Of a DNA stretch of 64,000 bases, positions 47,794 to 57,297 are shown piece after piece. The stretch spans positions 1-64,000 of the forward strand of contig JAUNEA010000001.1 of the NCBI GenBank assembly GCA_030525785.1, in the 5' to 3' direction. Below the pieces are notes generated by a model, which was not told the origin of the DNA, did no database searches, and saw nothing but the letters and a program-made list of their open reading frames with translations. Position 1 is the stretch's first letter, and each line of letters opens with the position of its first letter. Both the position numbers and the translations under genes were made by a program. The DNA comes from Cardiobacteriaceae bacterium (GTDB lineage Bacteria > Pseudomonadota > Gammaproteobacteria > Cardiobacteriales > Cardiobacteriaceae).

Positions 47794-48699
47794 TTATTTG
47801 CTTTCAGGGGTAATTAATTGGAAGGGAACATTGATAATGTGTTCGGCTTTTTCGCCTTTTGCCCATTTGTAAGCCGCTTCAATGGCACCCAAACCTTGAC
47901 CTTTGGCATCTTGTAGAACGGTGGCATCTAAGCCTTTACCCAAATATTCCAAAGCATCGGGTGTGCCGTCTAAGCCGACAATCACGAAATCTTCGTCTTT
48001 CAAGCCTGCTTTTTGGGTTGCTAATAAAGCGCCAATTGCCATTTCATCGTTGTTGGCAACAATGACATTCAATTTGTAGTCTTTACTTTGTAACCAATCT
48101 TCGGTGATTTCTAAGCCTTTGGCACGGTCCCATTTGGCTTCTTGTTCAACAATCACTTTGATATTATTGGTTTTTTCAAAAACTTGTTTATTGCCAGCGG
48201 TGCGGTTGATTTGTCCGTCTAAACCCAAAGGCCCCATCAAAATACCCACTCGACCGTCTTTACCAGCCAATAATTTTTCAATGATTTCACCTTGCAAAAT
48301 ACCGCCTTGAATCTCTTCAGAACCTACAAAAGTATTCACATTGGGCAAATCATCATCGTTGGGACGGCGATTGACGATAATCAACGGAATGCCAGCTTTT
48401 TGCAATTTTTTCGCAATGGGACGCACCACTTGACGGTCAGTAGGGTGAATAATCACAGCGCTAACCTTTTGAGAAATAAAGTTTTCAATATCCGCCAACA
48501 TGCGATTAGGGTCATCGTTGGCATCGGTTAAAACCACTTTGACATCATCGTGGGAAGCATCAAATGCCTTGATTTCGTCCATCACATAGGTGAGCCATTT
48601 ATCGGCAAACTTGGACATAGAAGCGCCAATAACGATTTCATCGGCAGCTTGTGCGAAGCCAGCGCAGAACATGGCGGATAAAAGTGCTAATTTTTTCAT
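47794..48699 (-). CDS. Periplasmic sugar-binding protein, inositol-type
   Basis: 301-aa RbsB-family solute-binding protein. Signal peptide residues 1-18 (FAQA then ADE). The two-lobed fold is shown by VIGASMSKFADKW near 22, IIHPTDRQVV near 83, VANNDEMAIGA near 214 and VGLDGTPDAL near 241. Being divergent from iolC, it likely binds myo-inositol, like Caulobacter IbpA, though ribose or xylose cannot be excluded by eye. GAGGT precedes the ATG. Two palindrome copies 27 bp apart in the gap to the ATPase gene can form a stem-loop that may set transcript ratios. Confidence 0.88.
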   Translation of the reverse strand: MKKLALLSAMFCAGFAQAADEIVIGASMSKFADKWLTYVMDEIKAFDASHDDVKVVLTDANDDPNRMLADIENFISQKVSAVIIHPTDRQVVRPIAKKLQKAGIPLIIVNRRPNDDDLPNVNTFVGSEEIQGGILQGEIIEKLLAGKDGRVGILMGPLGLDGQINRTAGNKQVFEKTNNIKVIVEQEAKWDRAKGLEITEDWLQSKDYKLNVIVANNDEMAIGALLATQKAGLKDEDFVIVGLDGTPDALEYLGKGLDATVLQDAKGQGLGAIEAAYKWAKGEKAEHIINVPFQLITPESK

Positions 48700-48737
48700 G
48701 GTACTACCTCTTTGGTTGGGTGAAAAAAGAAGGCTTA

Positions 48738-48767
48738 ATCTTATTAACTGGCGTTAATTTTTGTCAA
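48738..48767 (-). promoter_or_regulatory. Candidate promoter and operator of the ABC transporter
   Basis: On the minus strand TTGACA (48767-48762), 18-bp spacer and TAAGAT (48743-48738). An inverted repeat TTAAC-N4-GTTAA (48744-48757) sits in the spacer and could be an operator. The -10 is a weak match. Confidence 0.5.
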
Positions 48768-48800
48768 GGGTTTTTGAAAAAAATTTTCAGAAAAAATAAT

Positions 48801-48829
48801 TTGAAAAAATTTTTACAGCTTTCTATAAT
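48801..48829 (+). promoter_or_regulatory. Sigma70 promoter of the iol operon
   Basis: TTGAAA (48801-48806), 17-bp spacer, TATAAT (48824-48829), 34 bp before the iolC start, in a very AT-rich divergent region. Confidence 0.75.
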
Positions 48830-48863
48830 TTTTCGTCATGGAAATGTTAGACAGGAGAACACG

Positions 48864-50804
48864 ATGAGCATTCAATTTCCGAATAATCGTCAATATGATT
48901 TGGCATGTTTAGGGCGTTTAGCCGTTGATTTATATGGGGAAACTATTGGCGTAGGTTTAGAGAACACCCCCAGTTTTCAGAAATATTTGGGAGGCAGTTC
49001 AGCGAATATTGCCTTTGGTACCGCACGTTTGGGCTTGAAAAGCGCCATGATTTCACGGGTGGGCAACGAGCAAATGGGGCGGTTTTTAATCCAAACCTTG
49101 CAAAATGAAGGTTGCGACACTTCCCAAATCCAAATTGACCCCGAGCGCTTGACTGCTTTGGTATTTTTGGCGCTGAAAGACCAAGAAACCTTCCCGCTTC
49201 TGTTCTATCGCCGTGATTGCGCTGATATGAACATTGATGAAGCCCACATCAGCGAAGAGTTTATTAAAAATTGCAAAGCGCTTTTGATTACAGGTACTCA
49301 TTTATCCACTGAAAAAGTATTAAACGCCAGCCGTAAAGCGCTTTCTTACGCTCGAAAACACGGCACCAAAACGGTTTTGGACATTGATTATCGCCCTGTC
49401 CTCTGGGGCTTGACCAGCACAGGCGATGGCGAAACCCGTTACATTGCCAGCGACCGTGTCAGCCAACATTTACAAGCCCAATTGCCTTTGTTTGATTTGG
49501 TGATTGGTACAGAAGAAGAATTTTTAATCGCAGGTGGGGTAGAAAATGATTTGATTGCCTCACTGAAAAAAGCACGGGAATGCACCGAAGCCGTCTTTAT
49601 TTTGAAACGTGGGGCATTGGGCTGTCAGGTTTTAACGGGTGCGATTCCCGATGATTTAAGCGCTTTGCCGATTTACGCAGGCGAACGAATTGAGGTTTTA
49701 AACGTGTTGGGCGCTGGCGATGCTTTTGCCTCTGGCTTTTTGTATGGCTTGATTACAGGCAAAAATTACGAAGAAAGCGCTCGGATTGCGAATGTTTGCG
49801 GAGCCATTGTGGTGTCCCGTCATGGCTGTGCGCCTGCGATGCCAACTGCCGATGAATTGGCCTATTGGTTGAACAAAGGGGGCAGTCGTCCTGATTTAGA
49901 TGAGCAATTGCAACATTTGCACCGTGTCAGTTTGAAACGCAAATCGTGGGAAGAACTTTGTGTTTTAGCCTTTGACCATCGGGCGCAATTTGAAGACTTG
50001 GTACTCAAACACGGCTTTGACTTGAAAAAAATCCCCGAACTCAAAGCGCTTATTTTTGATGCCTATTGTGAATTGGAAAAAGAAAATCCTGAACTGGCAG
50101 GCAAATGCGGCATTTTGGCGGATAACACCTATGCGAAACAGGTTTTATCCGATGCCACCGAACGCAATCCACAATGGTGGATTGGTCGTCCTGTGGAGCA
50201 ACCGTCTAGCCGTCCGTTGAATTTTGACCGTACTTTATCCATTGCCAGCCAATTGTCCGCCATTCCGAAAGAACAGACCATTAAATGCTTGGTCTTTTAT
50301 CACCCTGAAGATGCGCTGGAATTGCGCTTGAACCAAGAAAAGCGCTTATTGGAACTTTGGGAAGCAGTGCGTCATTCAGGTCATGAATTGTTGTTGGAAG
50401 TGATTGCGCCTTTGGAAATGCCAGCCAGCGCCAAAGACAAAGACCCCGATAGTATTGTGTTACGTTCGGTGGCTCGTTTCTATAATTTGGGCATCAAACC
50501 CGACTGGTGGAAGCTCGCAGGCATGAGAGCAGAATCGTGGGAAGCGCTTTCTGGCTTGATTGCCCAACATGACCCTTATTGTCGTGGGGCGGTGGTTTTG
50601 GGCTTGAATCAGCCTGAAGCCGAATTGATTGCCAAGTTTAAAGAAGCGAAGCACCCTGTGGTGAAAGGTTTCATGATTGGTCGGACGGTTTGGGCAGAGC
50701 CATTAAGCGCTTTGTTGCAAGGCAAAATCAATGCCGACCAAGCCAAGTCACAAATGAAAGACTGCATGAAACGGCTGATTGATGGCTGGTTGCACAGAAA
50801 GTAA
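48864..50804 (+). CDS. iolC: 5-dehydro-2-deoxygluconokinase fused to DUF2090 aldolase-like domain
   Basis: 646-aa two-domain enzyme. Residues 1-330 are a PfkB kinase (GGSSANIAFGTARLG near 41, GAGDAFASGF near 283) that phosphorylates 5-dehydro-2-deoxygluconate. Residues 340-646 are DUF2090, a class I aldolase-like barrel. As no iolJ is in the window, the second domain probably cleaves the phosphorylated product, as proposed for the same fusion in other Proteobacteria. The frame runs back to 48651, but ATG 48864 has ACAGGAG upstream and a good promoter before it. Confidence 0.93.
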   Translation: MSIQFPNNRQYDLACLGRLAVDLYGETIGVGLENTPSFQKYLGGSSANIAFGTARLGLKSAMISRVGNEQMGRFLIQTLQNEGCDTSQIQIDPERLTALVFLALKDQETFPLLFYRRDCADMNIDEAHISEEFIKNCKALLITGTHLSTEKVLNASRKALSYARKHGTKTVLDIDYRPVLWGLTSTGDGETRYIASDRVSQHLQAQLPLFDLVIGTEEEFLIAGGVENDLIASLKKARECTEAVFILKRGALGCQVLTGAIPDDLSALPIYAGERIEVLNVLGAGDAFASGFLYGLITGKNYEESARIANVCGAIVVSRHGCAPAMPTADELAYWLNKGGSRPDLDEQLQHLHRVSLKRKSWEELCVLAFDHRAQFEDLVLKHGFDLKKIPELKALIFDAYCELEKENPELAGKCGILADNTYAKQVLSDATERNPQWWIGRPVEQPSSRPLNFDRTLSIASQLSAIPKEQTIKCLVFYHPEDALELRLNQEKRLLELWEAVRHSGHELLLEVIAPLEMPASAKDKDPDSIVLRSVARFYNLGIKPDWWKLAGMRAESWEALSGLIAQHDPYCRGAVVLGLNQPEAELIAKFKEAKHPVVKGFMIGRTVWAEPLSALLQGKINADQAKSQMKDCMKRLIDGWLHRK

Positions 50805-50853
50805 GGATTTTTCAATTGGAAAGCTCCCGAAAAAAGAAAAATAAGGAACAAAC

Positions 50854-52734
50854 ATGAGTAAAAAAACAATCAGATTAACGATGGCACAGGCTTTAACCCG
50901 TTATTTAGCCTCTTTAAAAATTGAAGACGAAAACGGACAGCTTCACGATTATGTGGGCGGAGTTTGGGCGATTTTCGGACACGGCAATGTGTGCGGTTTG
51001 GGGGAAGCGCTTTCGGAAGTACGTTTGCCTGATGCCAATAGAGCGTTCCGTCCTAATGGTTTGCCTGTCTATCGGGGGCATAATGAACAGGGCATGGCTC
51101 ATGCGGCCATTGCTTACGGAAAAGCCAACTTCCGTCAAAAAATCATGGTAGCGACTTCTTCCATTGGGCCAGGTGCAACCAATATGGTGACTGCTGCCGC
51201 TTTGGCCTATGTGAATCGTTTGCCTTTGTTGTTGTTACCGGGTGATATTTTTGTCACCCGTGACCCTGACCCAGTATTGCAACAAAGTGAAGATTTTTCT
51301 GCAGGCGATACCAGCGTGAATGATTGCTTCCGTCCTGTATCACGCTATTTTGACCGCATTACCCACCCTGCTCAATTGTTAAGCGCTTTGCCCAGAGCGG
51401 TGGCGGTTTTGACTGACCCTGTGTTATGTGGGCCTGTGACTTTAGCGTTACCGCAAGATGTTCAGGCGTGGGCATATGATTACCCTGAAGAATTTTTCAA
51501 TCCCAAACCGATTAAATTCCGCCGTTTGCAGGCTGATAATCGTGAAATTGAAGAAGCGCTTTCTCGTTTAAAAACTGCGAAAAAACCGTTGATTATTGCA
51601 GGTGGTGGCGTTTTATACAGTCAAGCCAGCGCTGAATTACAAGCTTTTGCGGAAAAATACGGCATTCCTGTAACCGAAACCCAAGCAGGTCACAGCGCTT
51701 TGGCGTGGCATCATCCGTTAAATGCGGGGGCGATTGGGGTTTCTGGGGTGACTTCAGCCAATAAACTGGCAGAAGAAGCCGATTTAATTATTGCCGTTGG
51801 CACCCGCTTACAAGATTTTACCACTGGCTCGAATGCTTTGTTTTCGGCTGATGTGTTGGCGTTAAACGTTTCGCCTTTGGACATTACTCGCCGTCATGCC
51901 CAAGCCGTTTTGGGCGATGCCAAACTTTCGCTCAAAGCGCTTTTACAAGCGGAACAGTGTGGCGATAAAACTTGGACAGAACACGCCAAAGCGCTTTGTT
52001 CAGCATGGCAAAAACGGGTCACTGAACTCACCACTGCTGTTCCTACAGGTTTGCCCTATGATGCGGAAGTGATTGGTGCCGTGCGTGACAGCATTGAACA
52101 TTCTGATAAAAACGATGTGGTGGTTTGTGCAGCTGGAACCCTTCCAGCCGAATTGCATAAACTCTGGCGTGCCGATGGTGCAGGCAATTACCACATGGAT
52201 TATGGCTATTCTTGCATGGGCTATGAAATCGCTGGCGCACTGGGGGTCAAACTGGCTCGTCCCCATCAAGAAGTGATTGTGATGGTCGGTGATGGCTCTT
52301 ATTTGATGATGAACAGCGAACTGGCCATTGCCCAAATGTTGGGTTTAAAAATCATTGTGGTGGTTTTGGATAATCACGGCTATGGTTGCATCAATCGTTT
52401 GCAACGCTCCAGCGGTAGTCCTAATTTCAATAACTTATTGCAACATTGCGTCCCTGAAAACGGCAACGATGTGATGATTGATTTTGCTCTGCACGCACGC
52501 AGTTTAGGCGCTCATTCGGAAAAAGTCGCCGATGTCAAAGCGCTTTCCGAAGCCATGAAATCTGCACGCCAACGGGCAGGGGTTTCGGTGATTGTCATTG
52601 AAACCACCCCAGAACGCATTACTCAAGATGGTGGCACATGGTGGGAAGTCGGTATTCCTGAAGTCTCCCATTATCCTGCGGTCAATCAAGCCCACGCAGG
52701 TTTAAAAGAGGCGAAAAAGAAACAACAGAAATAA
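50854..52734 (+). CDS. iolD: 3D-(3,5/4)-trihydroxycyclohexane-1,2-dione hydrolase
   Basis: Thiamine-diphosphate enzyme that opens the inositol ring. 626 aa in three domains: N-terminal PYR (GHNEQGMAHAAIAYGK near 69), central NAD-like domain (about 225-350) and C-terminal PP domain with the ThDP/Mg motif MVGDGSYLMMNSELAIAQ near 475. AAGGAAC precedes the ATG. It is the second gene after iolC, about 50 bp downstream. Confidence 0.96.
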   Translation: MSKKTIRLTMAQALTRYLASLKIEDENGQLHDYVGGVWAIFGHGNVCGLGEALSEVRLPDANRAFRPNGLPVYRGHNEQGMAHAAIAYGKANFRQKIMVATSSIGPGATNMVTAAALAYVNRLPLLLLPGDIFVTRDPDPVLQQSEDFSAGDTSVNDCFRPVSRYFDRITHPAQLLSALPRAVAVLTDPVLCGPVTLALPQDVQAWAYDYPEEFFNPKPIKFRRLQADNREIEEALSRLKTAKKPLIIAGGGVLYSQASAELQAFAEKYGIPVTETQAGHSALAWHHPLNAGAIGVSGVTSANKLAEEADLIIAVGTRLQDFTTGSNALFSADVLALNVSPLDITRRHAQAVLGDAKLSLKALLQAEQCGDKTWTEHAKALCSAWQKRVTELTTAVPTGLPYDAEVIGAVRDSIEHSDKNDVVVCAAGTLPAELHKLWRADGAGNYHMDYGYSCMGYEIAGALGVKLARPHQEVIVMVGDGSYLMMNSELAIAQMLGLKIIVVVLDNHGYGCINRLQRSSGSPNFNNLLQHCVPENGNDVMIDFALHARSLGAHSEKVADVKALSEAMKSARQRAGVSVIVIETTPERITQDGGTWWEVGIPEVSHYPAVNQAHAGLKEAKKKQQK

Positions 52735-52765
52735 AAGCGCTTTGATGAAAAGATAGGAGATAGAT

Positions 52766-54082
52766 ATGCACGGAATTTATGCATCAACATGGGAAAGTAT
52801 TAAAACCCACACTTTGCCTGAATGGTTTGAGGATTACAAATTGGGGATTTTTATCCATTGGGGCATTTATTCCGTGCCTGCTTTTGCGCCGAAAACTTGG
52901 GAATTGGGAGAGGTGCCAGTTGATGAAACGTGGTTTTGCAATAATCCCTATGCAGAATGGTATTTCAACTCCATTAATGTGAAAAAAGGCGCAACCTATG
53001 AACATCATGTAAAAACTTATGGTGAAAATTTTCAATACCAAGATTTTATCCCTCAATGGAAAGCTGAGCATTTTAATCCTGAAGAATGGGCAACTTTATT
53101 TAAGGAAGCTGGTGCTAAATATGTAGTGCTGACGACCAAACACCATGATGGCTTTTGCTTGTTCCCCAGTCGATATACTGATTATCATAGCCTTAATTTA
53201 GGGCCTAAGCGTAATATTATGGGAGAATTAACCAAAGCTGTACGTCATCAAGGCTTAAAAATGGGTGCGTATTATTCGGGTGCAATTGATTGGACATTTT
53301 CACCTGCGCCCATTTTTACCGAAAGCCAAAATATGAGTAACACCAGCCCTACCTATGCTTATGCTGATTATGCTTTCAATCAAGTGCGTGAATTGATTGA
53401 TGATTATCAGCCATCTGTCTTATGGAACGATATAGGTTGGGTGAAACAAGGGGAACATATGTTGCCTACTTTATTTGCCCATTATTACAACCGTGTAGCT
53501 GATGGAGTCACCAATAATCGGTGGAATAATCTTTGGCATGATTTTGTTTGCAAAGAATACAAGCATGGTGAGGTTAATCGCCAGCAAAAATGGGAAATGT
53601 GTCGGGGATTGGGGTTATCGTTTGGTTATAACCAAAATGAAACTGATGAGGATTATATTCAACCCAAAGCGCTTATTGAATTATTGGTGGAAGTAGTCGC
53701 CAATAATGGTAACTTGTTACTCAATGTTGGGCCTAAAGCTGATGGCACTATCCCGCTTGAGCAGCAAAAGCGCTTAAAAGCTTTAGGAGAATGGTTAAAA
53801 ATCAATGGTGAGGCGATTTATGGCAGTCGCCCTGAGCGAGAAAGCTATAAAGAACAAGATTTAATGTTCCATTTTACACAAAAAGAAAAGCAGAAATATG
53901 CTTTTGTGGCTGGATTGAATCAGGGAAAAAACGATTTTTATTTGCCATTTAAAGGAAAAATTAAAGCACTTTGCCAAGATTTACAGTTTTCTGCTAAAGA
54001 GCATGAACAAGGAACTTTTATAAGCGTTCTTAATTATCAAACGGATTTTCATGTTTTAACATTTACTATAGAGGAGCAATAA
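52766..54082 (+). CDS. GH29 alpha-L-fucosidase, cytoplasmic
   Basis: 438-aa glycoside hydrolase family 29 enzyme close to Thermotoga fucosidase. GIFIHWGIYSVPAF near 28, TTKHHDGFCLFPS near 123, the nucleophile D222 in VLWNDIGW, and GNLLLNVGPKADGTIP near 314. No signal peptide, so it acts on imported, perhaps phosphorylated, fucosides. TAGGAG precedes the ATG. It sits inside the inositol operon between iolD and iolE, 2 bp before a PTS IIC gene. It holds only partial palindrome copies, and its codon use looks more AT-rich than neighbours. Confidence 0.93.
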   Translation: MHGIYASTWESIKTHTLPEWFEDYKLGIFIHWGIYSVPAFAPKTWELGEVPVDETWFCNNPYAEWYFNSINVKKGATYEHHVKTYGENFQYQDFIPQWKAEHFNPEEWATLFKEAGAKYVVLTTKHHDGFCLFPSRYTDYHSLNLGPKRNIMGELTKAVRHQGLKMGAYYSGAIDWTFSPAPIFTESQNMSNTSPTYAYADYAFNQVRELIDDYQPSVLWNDIGWVKQGEHMLPTLFAHYYNRVADGVTNNRWNNLWHDFVCKEYKHGEVNRQQKWEMCRGLGLSFGYNQNETDEDYIQPKALIELLVEVVANNGNLLLNVGPKADGTIPLEQQKRLKALGEWLKINGEAIYGSRPERESYKEQDLMFHFTQKEKQKYAFVAGLNQGKNDFYLPFKGKIKALCQDLQFSAKEHEQGTFISVLNYQTDFHVLTFTIEEQ

Positions 54083-54083
54083 C

Positions 54084-55442
54084 ATGAGTGGATTAAAGCA
54101 AAAACTCATGGATTACATGAATAACCATATCGCGCCATTGGCAAAACGTATGGAAAATCAGCCACATATTGTGGCAGTGCGAGATGGTTTTATTGTCGTT
54201 TTACCTTTTTTGGTAGTCGGCAGTTTTATTATGATTTTCTTAATACCACCTTTTGCAGAGAACACTCAAAATTGGTTTGGTAAAGGTTGGTGGGCATTTG
54301 CGCGTTGGGCAAGTGATTACGGCTGGCGATTCTTCCAAATGTCCTTCAATCTAATTTCACTTTTTACCGCAGGAAGTATTGCCTACAATCTTGCCAAAGC
54401 TTATAAACGTGAGCCTTTACCAGCTGCTTTTCTATCCATTATGGCATTTATGTTAATTTCCATGCCTGTGGTAGAAGGGAAAATGGATATTAAATTCTTT
54501 GGTGGAGTAGGTTTATTTACTGCTATTTTTACCGCTATTTATACAGTAGAATTAACAAGATTCCTAGAGAAGAAAAATATTCGCATTCATTTACCGAAAG
54601 AAGTTCCTCATGCAGTAGCGGAATCTTTAAATATTGTGATTCCAATTTTAGCGATTTGTTTAACTTTATATCCTTTGGCATTGATAATTGAACATTTTAC
54701 AGGAAGCATTATTCCTCAGATTATTTTGGATTTTATGGCTCCTTTAATTAAAGCCAGCGATTCCATTTGGGCGATTATTTTGTTTGTTTTTGCAACCCAT
54801 TTGCTATGGTTCTTTGGAATCAATGGTTCTTTGGTATTAATGCAGTTATGGACACCATTTTTATTACAAAATATGAGTGCTAATTTAGAAGCACTTCAAG
54901 CTGGACAACCTTTGCCTTATATCATTACTAATTCCTTCTGGGATTTTTATGTAGTACATGGTGCATCAGGTGGTGTCATTGCACTGGCTATTTTAATGGT
55001 ACGCAGTAAATCACAGCATCTAAAATCAATTGGTAAAATTGGTTTGGTTCCTTCGATTTTCTCTATTGGCGAGCCAATTGTGTATGGTGTGCCGATGGTA
55101 GTGAATCCTACTTTCTTCATTCCCTTGATTTTTGCTCCAATTGTTAATGCTATTATTGCTTATGTGATTTTGGATATGGATTTAATCCATCGTATTTATT
55201 TAATGGCTCCATGGACAACGCCTGCTCCTTTTGGTGCTTATTTGGTATCAGGAGGAGATATTTGGGCGCCGATTTTAAGTGCAGGGTTAATCTTGCTTGA
55301 TGTCTTGATTTATTATCCATTCTTTAAATCTTATGAGCGGCAATGTTTGGTTCGTGAGCAACAGCAAGCCAATGAACAGCAAAGCGCTTTGAGTCAAAAT
55401 GATTTAGCATTGGAAAAACAGGCGGAACAATACGCGAAATAA
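54084..55442 (+). CDS. PTS Lac-family IIC permease (cellobiose/beta-glucoside type)
   Basis: 452-aa membrane permease of the lactose/cellobiose (Lac) PTS family, about ten hydrophobic spans, with FLIPPF near 51, WFFGINGSLVL near 247 and PSIFSIGEPIVYGVPMV near 320. No IIA or IIB is adjacent, so it would need partners encoded elsewhere. It starts 2 bp after the fucosidase, implying import of a fucosylated disaccharide, an inference from pairing. Only the C-terminal tail holds a palindrome copy (QSAL); the 1.3 kb before it has none. Confidence 0.92.
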   Translation: MSGLKQKLMDYMNNHIAPLAKRMENQPHIVAVRDGFIVVLPFLVVGSFIMIFLIPPFAENTQNWFGKGWWAFARWASDYGWRFFQMSFNLISLFTAGSIAYNLAKAYKREPLPAAFLSIMAFMLISMPVVEGKMDIKFFGGVGLFTAIFTAIYTVELTRFLEKKNIRIHLPKEVPHAVAESLNIVIPILAICLTLYPLALIIEHFTGSIIPQIILDFMAPLIKASDSIWAIILFVFATHLLWFFGINGSLVLMQLWTPFLLQNMSANLEALQAGQPLPYIITNSFWDFYVVHGASGGVIALAILMVRSKSQHLKSIGKIGLVPSIFSIGEPIVYGVPMVVNPTFFIPLIFAPIVNAIIAYVILDMDLIHRIYLMAPWTTPAPFGAYLVSGGDIWAPILSAGLILLDVLIYYPFFKSYERQCLVREQQQANEQQSALSQNDLALEKQAEQYAK

Positions 55443-55489
55443 AGCGCTTTGTTCTGATAAATTTTATACTCTAACAAAGGACAAATACT

Positions 55490-56419
55490 ATGGCATTAAA
55501 CGTACGCATTGGCATTAACCCCATTGGTTGGTCAAACGATGATTTACCTTCATTGGGTGGTGAAACGCCATTAGAAACTGCTTTAAAAGAAGGGGCGGAA
55601 ATTGGCTATGTGGGTTTTGAATTGGGCAATAAATTCCCCAAAACGGGCGAAACCCTAAAAGCGAAATTAGATGAATTTGGGGTGGTTTGTGTATCGGGTT
55701 GGTACAGCGCACAATTGGGCAATAAAGATTTTACCGTAGCCCAAGAAATTGAAGCCTGCCGTCAGCATATGGAAAAACTGGCCTATAACGATTGTAAAGT
55801 GGTGGTCTATGGTGAATGTGGCGACACCATTCAAGGACAAATCAATACGCCATTGTCTCAACGTCCTCGTTTCGCCAATGATGATGAATGGAAGCGCTAT
55901 GCCGATAAATTGAATCAATTTGGCGAACATTTAATCAAAACCTATGGCTTACAAATTGCCTATCATCACCATATGGGCGCTTATGTTGAACACCCCAATG
56001 ATGTGGCAAAACTGATGAGTTTAACCGACCCCAAAGCAGTGGGTTTATTGTTTGACACAGGACATTGCTGGTTTGGTCAAGCGACCAATAATCCTGAACA
56101 AATCATTGATGTTACCGAAATGTTGAAAGCCCATATTCATCGGGTGAATCATGTGCATTGTAAAGATGTGCGTCCTGCGGTGATTCGTGATATTCGCAAC
56201 CGCAATCAATCGTTCTTAAATGCTGTTTTGGCAGGGGCTTATACCGTTCCTTCTGATGGCGCGATTGATTTTGATGCCGTTTTGAAGATTTTAAGCGAAC
56301 ACAATTATTCAGGTTGGTTGGTGGTTGAAGCCGAACAAGACCCCAAACTTGCGCCATCTTATGAATACGGTAAAAAAGGTTACGATGCCTTAAAAGCTTT
56401 GGTGCAAAAATATCAATAA
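55490..56419 (+). CDS. iolE: 2-keto-myo-inositol dehydratase
   Basis: 309-aa TIM-barrel enzyme (AP-endonuclease-2 fold) converting scyllo-inosose to the dione substrate of IolD. GINPIGWSNDDLP near 8, AYHHHMGAYVEH near 160 and DTGHCWFG near 188 carry the metal ligands. AAAGGAC precedes the ATG. It resumes the inositol pathway after the fucosidase/IIC insertion. Two palindrome copies 27 bp apart follow in the gap to iolB. Confidence 0.95.
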   Translation: MALNVRIGINPIGWSNDDLPSLGGETPLETALKEGAEIGYVGFELGNKFPKTGETLKAKLDEFGVVCVSGWYSAQLGNKDFTVAQEIEACRQHMEKLAYNDCKVVVYGECGDTIQGQINTPLSQRPRFANDDEWKRYADKLNQFGEHLIKTYGLQIAYHHHMGAYVEHPNDVAKLMSLTDPKAVGLLFDTGHCWFGQATNNPEQIIDVTEMLKAHIHRVNHVHCKDVRPAVIRDIRNRNQSFLNAVLAGAYTVPSDGAIDFDAVLKILSEHNYSGWLVVEAEQDPKLAPSYEYGKKGYDALKALVQKYQ

Positions 56420-56487
56420 AACCGAAAAGAAAGCGCTTTGTGAAACCTCAATCCGCAAAGCGCTTTGGAGAATAAAGAGAGAATAAA

Positions 56488-57294
56488 ATGGCGAAATTAT
56501 TATTAAAACCCAATCCTCAAGGCGCTTTGATTCACGATGTGAGTAAAGACAGTGCAGGTTGGGGCTATGTGGGTTTTCAGGTTTTGAAATTAAAAGCAGG
56601 TGAAACTTTTGCCTTTGATGCCTTAAACGATACGGAAAGATGCTTTACCGTTTTAACAGGCAAATGCGATGTTTCTTTGGATAAAGCACTTTTTGCAGAA
56701 AACATTGGCGAACGGGAAAGTGTGTTTGAAGACAAATCACCCTATGCGGTTTATGTTCCACCGAAAGTATCGGTAGAAATCAAAGCACTTTCAGATAATC
56801 TGGAGATTGGCATTTCGACTGCTCCTGCCGAAGGAAAATATCCGCCTCGTTTGATTAAACCCGAAGAAATGAAACGTTCGGTGCGAGGCAAAGGTTCTAA
56901 TACTCGCTATATTTGCGATATTTTGCCCGAAACCGATAAAAGTGCGGAAAGTCTATTGGTGGTGGAAGTGATTACGCCTAATGGCAACACGTCCAGCTAT
57001 CCGCCCCACAAACACGACCAAGCCACCGCCACCGAAACCTATTTGGAAGAAACCTATTATCACCGCATTAATCCGCCACAAGGCTTTGCTTTCCAACGGG
57101 TTTATACCGATGACCGCAGTTTAGACGAGGCAATGGCAGTGGAAGACGGCGATGTGGTTTTGGTGCCGAAAGGCTATCACCCTTGTGCCACCATTCACGG
57201 CTACGATTTGTATTATTTGAATACGATGGCAGGCGGTGAGCGCCGTTGGCAGTTTTACAATGCCCCCGAACATGAGTGGTTATTAAAGGTTTAA
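56488..57294 (+). CDS. iolB: 5-deoxy-glucuronate isomerase
   Basis: 268-aa bicupin converting 5-deoxy-glucuronate to 5-dehydro-2-deoxygluconate, the IolC substrate. Metal-binding region SYPPHKHDQATATETYLEETYYH near 170 and HPCATIHGYDLYYLN near 230. The gene contains two AAAGCACTTT variants (56684, 56784), which look like decayed copies of the palindrome. RpiR regulator follows after 3 bp. Confidence 0.95.
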   Translation: MAKLLLKPNPQGALIHDVSKDSAGWGYVGFQVLKLKAGETFAFDALNDTERCFTVLTGKCDVSLDKALFAENIGERESVFEDKSPYAVYVPPKVSVEIKALSDNLEIGISTAPAEGKYPPRLIKPEEMKRSVRGKGSNTRYICDILPETDKSAESLLVVEVITPNGNTSSYPPHKHDQATATETYLEETYYHRINPPQGFAFQRVYTDDRSLDEAMAVEDGDVVLVPKGYHPCATIHGYDLYYLNTMAGGERRWQFYNAPEHEWLLKV

Positions 57295-57297
57295 ATC

